The notes under the pieces were generated by a model, which saw only the letters and a list, made by a program, of their open reading frames with translations, was not told the origin of the DNA and did not search any database. Below are positions 43,301 through 51,854 of a DNA stretch of 64,000 nt, in pieces. Every line of letters starts with the position of its first letter. The first letter of the stretch is position 1. Both the position numbers and the translations under genes were made by a program. Source of the DNA: Bacteroidota bacterium (GTDB lineage Bacteria; Bacteroidota; Bacteroidia; Bacteroidales; UBA10428); contig CP065006.1 of the NCBI GenBank assembly GCA_016699695.1, positions 434,001-498,000 of the forward strand. Reading direction: 5' to 3'.

Positions 43301-44132
43301 GCCTGCTTAATGTTGAATTCCAATACAAACTTGCCAAAGGTGATTGATTCATGGTATGGTTATAAACCATGTCGATAATTACAGCCATTCCATTTTGATG
43401 CGCTACATCGATTAATTCTTTCAGCTTGATTTTTGGGCCGTACATTTTATCTACTGCCAAATAATGCGAGGGATTATAACCCCATCCAAGGTTTCCGTCG
43501 AATTCATTGACAGGCAAAAGTTCAATGGCATTGATCCCAAGTTTTTTCAGATAAAGCATGGAATCGATTACCGACTGAAAAGTTCGTTGTTGGGTAAAAT
43601 CGCGAATGAGCAACTCATACACTATTAGCTGATGCTGAAGCGGCCCCTGAAAATTGGTTACCTGCCATTGATATTCTGGTTGTGCCGTTTGAAAAACACT
43701 GGCCAAACCTTTTGTTTTGTCAGTCCACGAAATTAAATTCGGATAATTGGCGGCTGGGATTAGAGGATCGTTGTAGGGGTCGAGAATTTTCTCAGCCAAA
43801 GGGTCCGAAATACGGATAGTACCATCAACCAGGTATTGATAAATATACTCCTGGCCAGCTGTAAGGTTATTCAGCTGTATCCAAAACCTTTTACCATCAG
43901 GGGTTTTGTTCATTTCCAACAAACCCCAGCTGTTAAAAGTACCTGTAACCTCGGACTTTGTCTTGCCGGGGGCAAGTAGTACAAGCACTACAGTATTGTC
44001 GTTGATGTAATTGATGCCATCTGCCACACCGGCAGGCAGCGGTAGAACTGCTGCATAGGCTGGCGGGAATATCAGCGAAGTGCCGATAAAAAGTAATACC
44101 GCAAAACCTAATAATCGTGTAAAATTCTTCAT
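40353..44132 (-). CDS. Secreted multidomain GH13 alpha-amylase with starch-binding modules and T9SS sorting domain
   Basis: A 1259-residue extracellular enzyme that should cleave alpha-1,4-glucans. It has a signal peptide (about 1-27), a CBM48-like N-terminal domain (VTGTFNSWGL near 63) and a GH13 catalytic barrel. The catalytic triad is D330 in DGFRFDF, E376 in IILEHWG and the HD pair H433-D434 in ESHDEER; VIIDMVYNH near 251 is conserved region I. After the barrel come an FN3-like domain (about 636-722), three CBM26-like starch-binding modules (NWSDVNIYLF, NWSTVKIYLF and WANVYIYYW) and two chitobiase C-terminal-like repeats (RYTTDGSDPR, KYTLNGNDPR). The last ~75 residues form a T9SS type A sorting domain (SPYPNPFTQSLKLSF). 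The regulator upstream carries starch-binding-like modules. Confidence 0.95.
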   Translation of the reverse strand: MKNFTRLLGFAVLLFIGTSLIFPPAYAAVLPLPAGVADGINYINDNTVVLVLLAPGKTKSEVTGTFNSWGLLEMNKTPDGKRFWIQLNNLTAGQEYIYQYLVDGTIRISDPLAEKILDPYNDPLIPAANYPNLISWTDKTKGLASVFQTAQPEYQWQVTNFQGPLQHQLIVYELLIRDFTQQRTFQSVIDSMLYLKKLGINAIELLPVNEFDGNLGWGYNPSHYLAVDKMYGPKIKLKELIDVAHQNGMAVIIDMVYNHTMNQSPLASLYWNSTLSRPASNNPWYNETAPHQSTAWGNDFNHESQYTRDFFDMVNKFWIEEYKIDGFRFDFTKGFTQKSTSNDGGLSEYDASRIANITRMADKIWEAKDDCYIILEHWGQETEENELVAHGNGMLIWKKLHSEFTKALKGDDLYNQSFGGAQSDTRMIFSESHDEERIPYDLTQKFNSVQTMTNRMELGAAFLFTVPGPKMLWMFEEQGCNYSLFTCQDGSVAYNDGCKLAEKPFNWSNYMQDANRKELYNTYAGLLKLRKENPVFTLGYFEIDENGDAIANNGVGPVRQIRFKHASMDVVIIGNFGTTGASINPWFTKNGTWYNYFNKDYPTYVYSGQTSYYLAPGQWELFTSVKIDPSQIAAPTNLSATVSASNVSLTWVDNATNETGYQLERSLSETSGYSLIQTLPANSVSFSDNGLVDGKYYYRVRATGASSTFSEYSNVDDAQVGEPAGFTVHFKNTANWSDVNIYLFNWATKGALPGWNWPGVDMEREQGSSWYKYTIKESVQTGIVINNGGSLKTADLTRTTEGWYDFNTKQWYDACPGDCPTAPVPVLSVSPLGGSYENTVTVTLSATNSGVIRYTTDGSDPRSGLAYASSLTFTTTTRLRAIATNSFGESNEIDQTYTISYPKPVLTVNPTGKEFTGTLDVSLSATKSGVIKYTLNGNDPRTGSNYTGSISLTASTRLRAIASNANGYSNEIDEQYTLVENQCDTIFYYNKNNWSTVKIYLFNANGTGLPGWTWPGVNMVRLGTTNWYYHVNCETVNVGMVFNNGSGSQTGNLYSNAGWYYSNSQWYTSCPGECPGQGPVGLTLHCRKPSSWANVYIYYWSTSPVSLTTSWPGQPMTDSDGDGWYDYTLPGVSCANVIFSNKGASQTPDLKNICAESWYDNGWVSNPNLKNATEMEFSQTDLMGSPYPNPFTQSLKLSFNETDMDIDIRMVDLNGRTLFEQKANSGDGSVVLEPVIPSGMYILYVTTEMKNYRYKVVKQ

Positions 44133-44173
44133 AATTAGTTTTGTTTAATGTTAGTTGGGCTATCTGAATTCTC

Positions 44174-44210
44174 TTGAAATTGATTGGCTGGGTTAAACCA
44201 ATAATTTCAA
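44174..44210. promoter_or_regulatory. Imperfect inverted repeat in the amylase 5' region
   Basis: TTGAAATTGATTGG (44174-44187) and CCAATAATTTCAA (44198-44210) are complementary except for one missing base, with a 10-base spacer. It lies 42-78 bases upstream of the amylase start in a 336-base gap (44133-44468). It could be an operator for the neighbouring regulator or a 5'-leader hairpin. A partial promoter match on the - strand (TATCTTGG, near 44218-44228) lies just upstream of it. No other gene was found in the gap. Confidence 0.4.
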
Positions 44211-44468
44211 AAAAAATCTGCACCAAGATAAAAGCGATTAGATAGTCCATCGCTCCATTTTAAAAATATAATCAGGACTTACTCAAACAGAAGGTAGCGT
44301 TTTATAATAAGAGTCCCCTATAAATTTGATTTTATGATAATTACACATAAGAAGGTGTCTGAATTTTTTCTTGAAATGACACTGCATGGCCGGTTGACAA
44401 AATGCCCTAATGCATGAACTGATACGCTAAATAGATAGGAAAATAAGCACGGCACCTTGCAAAAAGAG

Positions 44469-46265
44469 CTAACCTGACTTTTTCTCGGTGAAATACTCGC
44501 TGGGGGTGCTGTTGGTAACCTTTTTAAATGCCCTGTTGAAAGCAGATTTGGAATTAAACCCGACTCTATAGGCGTGGTAAAGAAATGTTTTATTGCCTTC
44601 GTTACTCTCAATGGCTTTTATAAAAGCTTCGACACGATAGGCGTTTACGTAATCGGTATAGCTTTTTTGAAAACCCTCGTTGATGAGCTTCGATACATAA
44701 TGATTGTTGGTACCCAGATAACCTGCCAAATCGGTTAAGGTAAGGTTTGGATTGCTGTATACAGCTTTATCCTGCATTAATTCGATGAGTTTGGTCTTTA
44801 ATCTGGCCCAGCTATCGCCACCCGCCTGTTCCTTATTAACCCGACTTTTATTCTTCACAAAATCGGTATATAAACTCGACAGAAAGAACCATTCAAAATA
44901 GATCATTACTATTCCTATCCCAATCCATAATGCATTCTCGATCCAGTCGATAATAAATTTTATGTCTACTTTCTGCCAAATACTCACGATTCCGGCGATA
45001 AAAATAAATGCAGAAACATACCAGTTGTTTTGAATGGCTCTATAAAAACGATAGATAAGATCGGGGATTTCTGCTATCTGATGCGATATCAATTGTTGCA
45101 ACTTGTAGTTGAAAAAAAGATGAAGTAACAAACCATATCCATAACTAAAAAAGAAGTAGTTAGTTAATTCATTGTTCACCACTTTTAAATAGAGAGCATG
45201 CGAAGGTTGCACAACAAACTGAAGGTACCATACAAGGGGTAGCACCGGCAAAAAATGAATGTATGAAACCTTTATTTGTTCCTTTAATATATTGGATCTA
45301 AACCAAGTATACATCCAAGGGCCAATAAAAGGATAAATAAAAGCTGGCAAAAACACCAATTGGGGAAGAAGATAAAACAAATTATAATTGGCATTAAATA
45401 CCTTGGCAAGGAACACCAATGAAAGCATAGCCGATAAGCCAACCAACACCCCAATACGCATAAACCGGAAAAGAAGGCTTAATACCATTATACTCTGAAG
45501 AAAAAATAAAAGAAATATTACTTTTATCCATACATTCCCTGATGACAAGTCGTGCCAGCTTCTGATTTCTGCCACAATTTGGCTTTTATAGGCACGGTTG
45601 GCAATGTAAACCCTGTTAGAGCGCATGCCGCCATCCCAGCGAGCTTCGGTTGATGCCCATGTACCTCTTGTAAACTTAAAATGAATGGTATCGATACCAG
45701 CCTGTATTTCTCCTCTGTATGTACCATCAGCACTTGGTGTTAATTTATAGGCCGGATCGTTATCCATCCAATTATTGAACGTGCCTGCAAGGTAAATATC
45801 TGCATCATGAGGAGTATTGGCGGGAATGGACATTATAATAATCTCAACAGGAGGATATTCTGTGTCGTGTAAATCCTGCCAGGACTCTACACGAAGCTTT
45901 ACTTCATAAATCGAATCGTTGTAGGTGAACCGTCGATTGGCAAGAAAATCACCCCAGTTGTTGCCTTCCACCTTATCCCAGTTGCCACGGTTAATCTTAT
46001 ACTCAAATTTTTTAGCCTCACCAATATCGATGGTCAAGCGATAATAACCATCGGAATAATACTTGAACTTTTTCTTAGGATCGGCAATATTCCAGTTATC
46101 GAGCGAAGTAACCAGGTACAGAGTGTCAAATTCGGGTGTATAGCCGGGAATGCTGGTAATGACGAATGTAATGGGTGTTTGCGCTGTCAATTTCGCGGAA
46201 TGCACGAAAAATAACAAACACCAGCTACTGATAAAATATACAAAGCTTGAAATAGTTAACCTCAT
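44469..46265 (-). CDS. Membrane-embedded AraC-type regulator with two CBM20/48-like sensor modules
   Basis: A 598-residue predicted one-protein sensor-regulator. After a signal sequence (about 1-29), residues about 31-130 and 140-237 are two related modules. Each contains a CBM20/48 (AMPK-glycogen-binding-like) pattern, LYLVTSLDNWNIADPKKKF and IYLAGTFNNWMDNDPAYKL, and each ends in W-x-DL. About 247-465 holds six or seven hydrophobic segments. The C-terminal 485-593 is an AraC HTH domain, with LTDLAGYLGTNNHYVSKLI and AYRVGFNSKSAFNRAFKKV. This suggests periplasmic sensing of starch-like glucans with cytoplasmic DNA binding. The gene lies 336 bases upstream of the amylase on the same strand. Ligand and target are inferred. 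Confidence 0.85.
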   Translation of the reverse strand: MRLTISSFVYFISSWCLLFFVHSAKLTAQTPITFVITSIPGYTPEFDTLYLVTSLDNWNIADPKKKFKYYSDGYYRLTIDIGEAKKFEYKINRGNWDKVEGNNWGDFLANRRFTYNDSIYEVKLRVESWQDLHDTEYPPVEIIIMSIPANTPHDADIYLAGTFNNWMDNDPAYKLTPSADGTYRGEIQAGIDTIHFKFTRGTWASTEARWDGGMRSNRVYIANRAYKSQIVAEIRSWHDLSSGNVWIKVIFLLFFLQSIMVLSLLFRFMRIGVLVGLSAMLSLVFLAKVFNANYNLFYLLPQLVFLPAFIYPFIGPWMYTWFRSNILKEQIKVSYIHFLPVLPLVWYLQFVVQPSHALYLKVVNNELTNYFFFSYGYGLLLHLFFNYKLQQLISHQIAEIPDLIYRFYRAIQNNWYVSAFIFIAGIVSIWQKVDIKFIIDWIENALWIGIGIVMIYFEWFFLSSLYTDFVKNKSRVNKEQAGGDSWARLKTKLIELMQDKAVYSNPNLTLTDLAGYLGTNNHYVSKLINEGFQKSYTDYVNAYRVEAFIKAIESNEGNKTFLYHAYRVGFNSKSAFNRAFKKVTNSTPSEYFTEKKSG

Positions 46266-46452
46266 TCCTTATCGAAAAAACTGCAAGAAAGATAATCATT
46301 ATACTCATGATTGCAAATACCTTACATTCTTGAAGAAGAAACAACTAAAAATATGGAAGTCCGATTAAACTTTTAATAAAACATAAGGGTTAAGATTAAA
46401 TTTCGTCTTCAAAGAGTTTTTATTTTCTTAGCGTGATAAAGCAATAAGCCAT

Positions 46453-46460
46453 TACTTTTG
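46453..46460 (+). promoter_or_regulatory. -7 promoter element directly before pabB
   Basis: TACTTTTG is a perfect TAnnTTTG match ending only 4 bases before the pabB ATG at 46465. If used, transcription would start at or next to the start codon, giving a leaderless or nearly leaderless mRNA. Confidence 0.55.
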
Positions 46461-46464
46461 CGTC

Positions 46465-47751
46465 ATGAACAATCAACAGGATTTTATTCTCGATTCGTCA
46501 AGCCATTTCAAACTGAAATGCCTGGAGTGGCTGCGTGGTTTCGATGTGTTTTGCCTGCTCGATAGTCACTCCGATGTTCACACTCCACAGCCAAACAATT
46601 ATCCTCAGTACGATCTTTTAATTGGCGCAGGAATGGCTGCACAAATTGCTTCGCCCGATCATTCAATTGCAGATATCGATCGGGAACTCGAATCGAAGCC
46701 AGACTGGTTGTTCGGATTTTTTTCTTACGAATTAAAAAATTCGATAGAAAAGCTTGCTTCGTCTCATGCCGATTACCTCGGGTGGCCTGAATTTTATTTT
46801 TTTAAACCTCAACACCTGATTCTGATTCATGGCGACCAAGTAAGCATTCGAAGTTCGATTGCCCCGGCCAAGGAATTGTTTAGTGCCATTCTAAATACTG
46901 AAATGCAGGTTGATTCCGAGACTATGAGCATTGAAATGACTCCGAAAATGTCCAGGAATGAATACATTGAAGCGGTGATGAGACTTAAAAATCACATCCA
47001 CCGTGGCGATATTTTCGAAGTAAATTACTGTCAGGAATTTTATGCCCATCAGTCGATCGATCCCTTTTATGCCTACCGCCAGCTTAATGTGATCTCGCCT
47101 TCACCCTTTTCCTGTTTTTTTCGTCTGCATGAAAAATATTTACTTTCGGCCAGCCCTGAACGATTTTTAAAAAAAACAGGAGACGAAATTATTTCACAAC
47201 CCATTAAAGGTACTGCCCCGCGCTCTTCCGATGAAAAAACAGATGCTAATCTGAAAGAAAACCTTAAAAACAATCCGAAAGAACGTAGCGAAAACATTAT
47301 GATTACCGATCTTGTCAGGAATGACTTGTCGAAAATAGCCATTCCCTTTTCTGTGAAGGTAAGAGAGCTTTGTGGCATTTATAGTTTTAGCCATGTGCAT
47401 CAAATGATATCGACCGTGGCAGCTCAATCAAAAACCGATAGCATCGATGCAATTGTCCGCGCTACCTTTCCGATGGGCTCTATGACTGGTGCTCCGAAAA
47501 TAAGGGCCATGCAGCTGGCCGAAGAATTCGAAATATCAAGACGTGGATTGTACTCAGGTGCTGTGGGATACATCACACCCGAAAAAGATTTCGACCTAAG
47601 CGTGGTAATTCGCAGCCTTCAGTACAACCAAAATCAAAGATACCTGAGCTATATGGTAGGGGGTGCTATTACTGCTCTCTCTGAAGCAGAAAGGGAGTAC
47701 GACGAATGCCTGTTGAAAGCTGCAGCTCTCGAGAAAGTACTTAAAAGCTAA
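46465..47751 (+). CDS. pabB: Aminodeoxychorismate synthase component I (PabB)
   Basis: A 428-residue chorismate-utilising enzyme. PabB makes 4-amino-4-deoxychorismate for folate synthesis. The C-terminal chorismate-binding domain shows HIHRGDIFEVNYCQEF near 172, SASPERFLKK near 229, the QPIKGTAPRSSDE motif with the PIKGT Lys typical of PabB, ITDLVRNDLSKIA near 276, and FPMGSMTGAPKIRAM near 335. PIKGT rather than PIAGT favours PabB over TrpE. The N-terminal region is shorter and divergent. tilS starts 47 bases later, so cotranscription is possible. No glutamine amidotransferase (PabA) gene is adjacent. Confidence 0.9.
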   Translation: MNNQQDFILDSSSHFKLKCLEWLRGFDVFCLLDSHSDVHTPQPNNYPQYDLLIGAGMAAQIASPDHSIADIDRELESKPDWLFGFFSYELKNSIEKLASSHADYLGWPEFYFFKPQHLILIHGDQVSIRSSIAPAKELFSAILNTEMQVDSETMSIEMTPKMSRNEYIEAVMRLKNHIHRGDIFEVNYCQEFYAHQSIDPFYAYRQLNVISPSPFSCFFRLHEKYLLSASPERFLKKTGDEIISQPIKGTAPRSSDEKTDANLKENLKNNPKERSENIMITDLVRNDLSKIAIPFSVKVRELCGIYSFSHVHQMISTVAAQSKTDSIDAIVRATFPMGSMTGAPKIRAMQLAEEFEISRRGLYSGAVGYITPEKDFDLSVVIRSLQYNQNQRYLSYMVGGAITALSEAEREYDECLLKAAALEKVLKS

Positions 47752-47798
47752 GAAAAAATCGCTTGCAGAAATTCGCTGAATTACGCTAAATTTCAACT

Positions 47799-49124
47799 AT
47801 GAAGGAACAATTCAAACAATTTATCGAAGTCAACAAGCTTTGCGATCCGCAAGATCATATTTTGCTAGCCATTAGTGGAGGAGTCGATTCTATGACCATG
47901 CTGCATCTCTTTCTGGAATCGGGGTTTAAAGTAGCTATGGCACATTGTAATTTCGGTCTGCGCGATGCCGAATCGGATGGCGACGAAGAATTGGTTTCGC
48001 GTACAGCCATGAATCTAGGCGTTCCCCTGTATGTAAAACGATTCGATACAAAAGCCTATGCGGAGACACACAAAGTGTCGATTCAGATGGCTGCCCGTGA
48101 CCTCCGATACAACTGGTTCAGAAAACTTATGAAGGAACATGGGTTGAACAAAATTGCCACCGCCCACCATGCGAACGATGTGGCCGAAACTTTTCTGATT
48201 AACCTTACGCGGGGCACAGGCATAAAGGGATTAACAGGCATTCCTGTCAATAACAATCAACTGATAAGACCATTGTTATTTGCCACAAGGAAAGAAATTG
48301 AAAATTATGCTTCCTGCGAAAAGATTGGATTTCGTGAAGACTCCAGTAACAACGAAAGTAAATACCTTCGTAATTCAATTCGACAATCCATACTTCCGCT
48401 ATTCGAAAACCTGAATCCATCTATTATAACAACCATCAACCAAACTGCAGCGCTTTTAAAAGAAGCTTCTGGTATTTATCAACATCATATCGATCAGCTT
48501 TTTGCTATGCTCACAAAAAAAACAGGTGAAATTATTTACGTCGATATCGAAAAGATTAAAAGCCTTCAGGTAAGCCCCACTCTTTTATTCGAATACATAT
48601 CTAATTATGGTTTTACCTTCGATACTGCCACACGAATGATTGAAAACATCGATCATCAACCTGGCGCAACTTTTTATTCCACCACGTTTAAAATTGTAAA
48701 AGACAGAAAACACTACATTTTGTGTCCGCGCAACCAGGACGATGGTGAAGAATACTTTATTGAGGAGGGCCAGACAAATTTCAGCGGACCTATCCGATTG
48801 GCAATAAGCAGTATACCTATCAGCAAACAATTCAGTTTAAAGCGCAACAAAGAAATTGGCAGCTTCGACCTGTCGAAACTAACTTTTCCGCTAGTGGTGC
48901 GCCGTTGGCAACATGGCGACTATTTTTACCCGCTAGGTATGCGCGGAAAGAAAAAGCTGAGCGATTACTTTACAGACAAGAAAATTTCGTTACCTGAAAA
49001 AGAAACCACCTGGCTTGTTTGTTCGGGAAATGACATTATCTGGGTGGTGAATCATCGTACAGACAACCGATATAGTATCACTAAATCGACACGCGAGGTT
49101 CTTCAGATTGAACTTTTAGCCTAA
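47799..49124 (+). CDS. tilS: tRNA(Ile)-lysidine synthetase
   Basis: A 441-residue enzyme that modifies C34 of tRNA-Ile(CAU) to lysidine with ATP. The PP-loop motif LAISGGVDSMTMLH is at about 23-36. The core continues with VAMAHCNFGLRDAESD and IATAHHANDVAETFLINLTRGTG near 129. The C-terminal TilS-C domain carries VVRRWQHGDYFYPLGMRGKKKLSDYF near 366. The length is typical. It follows pabB by 47 bases and precedes a HEAT-repeat protein by 69 bases, with no terminator between, so these three could be one transcript. Confidence 0.96.
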   Translation: MKEQFKQFIEVNKLCDPQDHILLAISGGVDSMTMLHLFLESGFKVAMAHCNFGLRDAESDGDEELVSRTAMNLGVPLYVKRFDTKAYAETHKVSIQMAARDLRYNWFRKLMKEHGLNKIATAHHANDVAETFLINLTRGTGIKGLTGIPVNNNQLIRPLLFATRKEIENYASCEKIGFREDSSNNESKYLRNSIRQSILPLFENLNPSIITTINQTAALLKEASGIYQHHIDQLFAMLTKKTGEIIYVDIEKIKSLQVSPTLLFEYISNYGFTFDTATRMIENIDHQPGATFYSTTFKIVKDRKHYILCPRNQDDGEEYFIEEGQTNFSGPIRLAISSIPISKQFSLKRNKEIGSFDLSKLTFPLVVRRWQHGDYFYPLGMRGKKKLSDYFTDKKISLPEKETTWLVCSGNDIIWVVNHRTDNRYSITKSTREVLQIELLA

Positions 49125-49193
49125 TTTTATTCAAATTTAAACCATAACCTGACTTATGAAGTCCGGCATTAAGCATAAAAAGCCAGAAACACT

Positions 49194-49712
49194 ATGACCG
49201 CTAGGGAAAAATACTACCTCGATGTACAAACCAGGTTTTCTTCCGGAAACAAAAAAACAATTCTTACTACCCTTCATGAAATAAGGCAAAAAGGACATGC
49301 CAATATCCTTCCACTGGTTGTTTCGCTGTTGAACAAACATCAGCATGATGAGGTAAGAGAGGAAGTGATTTCTATACTGGGCCAACTCAAAGACAAGGAA
49401 GCTGTACCTTTTATCATTGAGCAAATTAAGTCGTCTGGCACGGATACTTTTAAAAGTGAACTGATCATGACCTGTTGGCAATCGGGGCTCGATTACAGCG
49501 AACACATCGATGTTTTCACTCAAAGTTTTATTGATGGCGATTTTCAAACAGCCATCGAAGCATTTTCTGTAATAGACGAGTGGATTGATCAGGCTGGCAG
49601 TGAAAAAATTAAGCAATGCAAAGAGCTTCTGGCAGAAAACTTGCCAAAGGTAAGCCCAGAAAAAAAAGCCTTCTATCTCGAGCTGATTAAGCTGATAGAA
49701 AGCTTTCTTTAA
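49194..49712 (+). CDS. HEAT-repeat-like protein
   Basis: A 172-residue helical protein with HEAT/armadillo-like repeats: ILTTLHEIRQKGHANILPLV, then LLNKHQHDEVREEVISILGQ and LKDKEAVPFIIEQI. The function is unknown; such proteins are usually binding scaffolds. There is no signal peptide, so it is cytoplasmic. It lies downstream of tilS with no hairpin between. It converges with the DHOD-like gene, 49 bases apart. Confidence 0.75.
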   Translation: MTAREKYYLDVQTRFSSGNKKTILTTLHEIRQKGHANILPLVVSLLNKHQHDEVREEVISILGQLKDKEAVPFIIEQIKSSGTDTFKSELIMTCWQSGLDYSEHIDVFTQSFIDGDFQTAIEAFSVIDEWIDQAGSEKIKQCKELLAENLPKVSPEKKAFYLELIKLIESFL

Positions 49713-49760
49713 ACTTTTAACCCCCCACAGGATATTGGCAATGGAACTGGCTTAAAGAAA

Positions 49761-50738
49761 TTACTTTTTGTCGGAATAGTATTTCATAAACTGTGAACGT
49801 TCGAATACACTTGGGTCTTTGATGCGTTTGTAGTTTAATCGACCTTTAAATTGTTTAATGCTATCAAACGTGTTTTTGTGCATCCATTGCTCAATCTCTT
49901 TGTTGAGAGTTTGAATGTATTCGGGTCCGTTTTTGTAAATAGCCGAACAAACTTGCACAGCGCTGGCCCCGGCCAACAATTGTTTGATAACTGCTGCGCT
50001 GCCATGTATACCTGTTGAGGCACAAATATCTATGTTTTCAACCAAAGAGGAAAGAATACCTACCCAACGAAGGGTAGTGCGCATTTCCTGGGGTGCGCTG
50101 ATAATATCGGCAGGAGTAAAATCGATGGTGTCGATGTTAATGTCTGGTGCATAAAAACGATTAAAAAGCACTACCGATCGCGCACCTCTTTTGTAAATCT
50201 GATCGATAAAGGCAGGTAAATTTGTAAAATGGGGTGCCAGCTTTACAGCCACAGGAATTTTTGTAGAAGAAACTACAGCGGTGATGATTTCAAGGTATTG
50301 TTTTTCGTAATAAGCCGAGTCGCTATTTACTTTTGAGGGTAGCAGGTATACATTCAGTTCGAGTGCATCGGCACCAGCCTCTTCAACTTGTTTTGCAAAC
50401 GAGAGCCACTCACCAGCTGATACGCAATTTATGCTTGCAATTACAGGAATACCCACTTGCTTCTTTGAATCCTGAATGAGTTTGAGGTAACTCTCCAGAT
50501 TGTTATTCCGGATATAATGCATCAGGTAATCGCCGGCTTCAGGGTATTGTCCCTCTTCCAGCATACTGTTCGCTTCGAATTGAATTTGCTCCTGAAAAAG
50601 CGATTTTAAGACAACGGCACCAGCTCCATTTTCAGCAAGTTTTACAATCTTTTCAGGCGAATCAGTAAGTCCTGAACTGCCCACAATCACAGGCGATTTA
50701 AGGGTATAACCCAGGTAATTGACAGAAAGATTACTCAT
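49761..50738 (-). CDS. Dihydroorotate dehydrogenase-like flavoprotein
   Basis: A 325-residue TIM-barrel FMN enzyme of the DHOD/PreA superfamily. It starts MSNLSVNYLGYTLKSPVIV (the ATG at 50738; a longer frame to 50789 lacks support) with GSSGLTDSPEKIVKLAENGA next. VIASINCVSAGEWLSFAKQV near 110 and ALELNVYLLP near 133 lie at the substrate site. The classical pyrD NxSCPN motif is absent, so this is probably not the biosynthetic DHOD; its substrate is unknown. It is 1 base from the yggS gene upstream, implying one transcript. Confidence 0.8.
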   Translation of the reverse strand: MSNLSVNYLGYTLKSPVIVGSSGLTDSPEKIVKLAENGAGAVVLKSLFQEQIQFEANSMLEEGQYPEAGDYLMHYIRNNNLESYLKLIQDSKKQVGIPVIASINCVSAGEWLSFAKQVEEAGADALELNVYLLPSKVNSDSAYYEKQYLEIITAVVSSTKIPVAVKLAPHFTNLPAFIDQIYKRGARSVVLFNRFYAPDINIDTIDFTPADIISAPQEMRTTLRWVGILSSLVENIDICASTGIHGSAAVIKQLLAGASAVQVCSAIYKNGPEYIQTLNKEIEQWMHKNTFDSIKQFKGRLNYKRIKDPSVFERSQFMKYYSDKK

Positions 50739-50739
50739 G

Positions 50740-51426
50740 TTATTCTGTTGAATTATTATAATTACGTTCTCCAAATATACTACTTCCAATCCGAATCATA
50801 TTCGAACCTTCGCGCAATGCTACCTGATAATCATGCGACATGCCCATCGACAAAACAGTAAAATCCTTGTCGTCAAAAAAATAGGCCGATTTCAATGCCC
50901 TGAACAAAGCCGATAACCCAGAGAATTCTTTTTTTACCTGGTCGAGATTGTCGGTAAAGGTGGCCATACCCATCATACCAACTATCCGGGCCGCTTTGAT
51001 TTCAGCAAATGATTCGGAGCGGAGCAAGTTATGAATATCCTCTGGAGCCATTCCATATTTGGTATCTTCTACTGCAATTTTGCATTGCAATAAGCAAGGA
51101 ATAACCCGATTATTCTTCAGGGCTTCTGAATGGATGGTGGACAATAGTTTCAAACTATCTACTGCATGAATCATGCTTATGAATGGAGCGAGATATTTTA
51201 CCTTATTGGTTTGCAGATGTCCGATAAAATGCCACTCAATGTCTTTGGGCAACTCTTCGTACTTTTTTACCAATTCCTGCACTTTATTCTCACCAAACAC
51301 CCGATGACCTGTTTGGTAAGCGTCCATGATATCTGCGTTGGGTTTGGTTTTAGAAACAGCTACTAAAACAACCTCCCGAGAAAGTTCATTTTTAATTTTA
51401 ACCAGGTTTTCACCTACAATACCCAT
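50740..51426 (-). CDS. YggS-family pyridoxal phosphate homeostasis protein
   Basis: A 228-residue alanine racemase-N-type fold protein that binds PLP and buffers vitamin B6 and amino/keto-acid pools. The PLP Lys is K26 in VLVAVSKTKPNADIM. Other signatures are HRVFGENKVQELVKKY, EWHFIGHLQTNK and VLSMGMSHDYQVALREGSNMIRIGSSIFG near the C-terminus. The ATG at 51426 is used rather than the TTG three codons earlier. The DHOD-like gene follows 1 base downstream, so the two are translationally coupled. Confidence 0.93.
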   Translation of the reverse strand: MGIVGENLVKIKNELSREVVLVAVSKTKPNADIMDAYQTGHRVFGENKVQELVKKYEELPKDIEWHFIGHLQTNKVKYLAPFISMIHAVDSLKLLSTIHSEALKNNRVIPCLLQCKIAVEDTKYGMAPEDIHNLLRSESFAEIKAARIVGMMGMATFTDNLDQVKKEFSGLSALFRALKSAYFFDDKDFTVLSMGMSHDYQVALREGSNMIRIGSSIFGERNYNNSTE

Positions 51427-51854
51427 ACGAAGCAAACTATTTTTACCCGATTAGATTGAAATCAAGTTCGTTTTTCAAATCACTTAATCTGCCGTAATAA
51501 GTGCAATCTTCCCTTCTGGCAGCCAAAATTTGATGCTAAAAGTAGAAAAAGCACATTAATTTCGAACTTTCTGCACCAATGAATTTACTCTATTTAGACT
51601 AAATCTACATAAAAAGCTAAGGGTAACCTAATTATAAGAAAAAAAAACTTCAATACAGTATTAGATTAATTATCTGTTACTTAGTTATGCATTTAAAATA
51701 TCCAAGCCTATATTCACCGATACAATTACAGAGTAAAATCAGAAAATTTTACATAATATTAACATCTTCATCAAACCAATGGCTGATTCTTTTGTTAGTT
51801 TTAAGGTTTTGAAATTTTGTAGATTCTTATTATCCTTATATAAAATAAGCAGGA
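51427..51854. other. AT-rich intergenic spacer between divergent yggS and mdh
   Basis: This 428-base AT-rich gap separates divergent genes and must carry both promoters. No clear TAnnTTTG element, tRNA, riboswitch-like fold or repeat was recognised, and the short ORF at 51779-51985 overlaps mdh in another frame. Confidence 0.45.
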
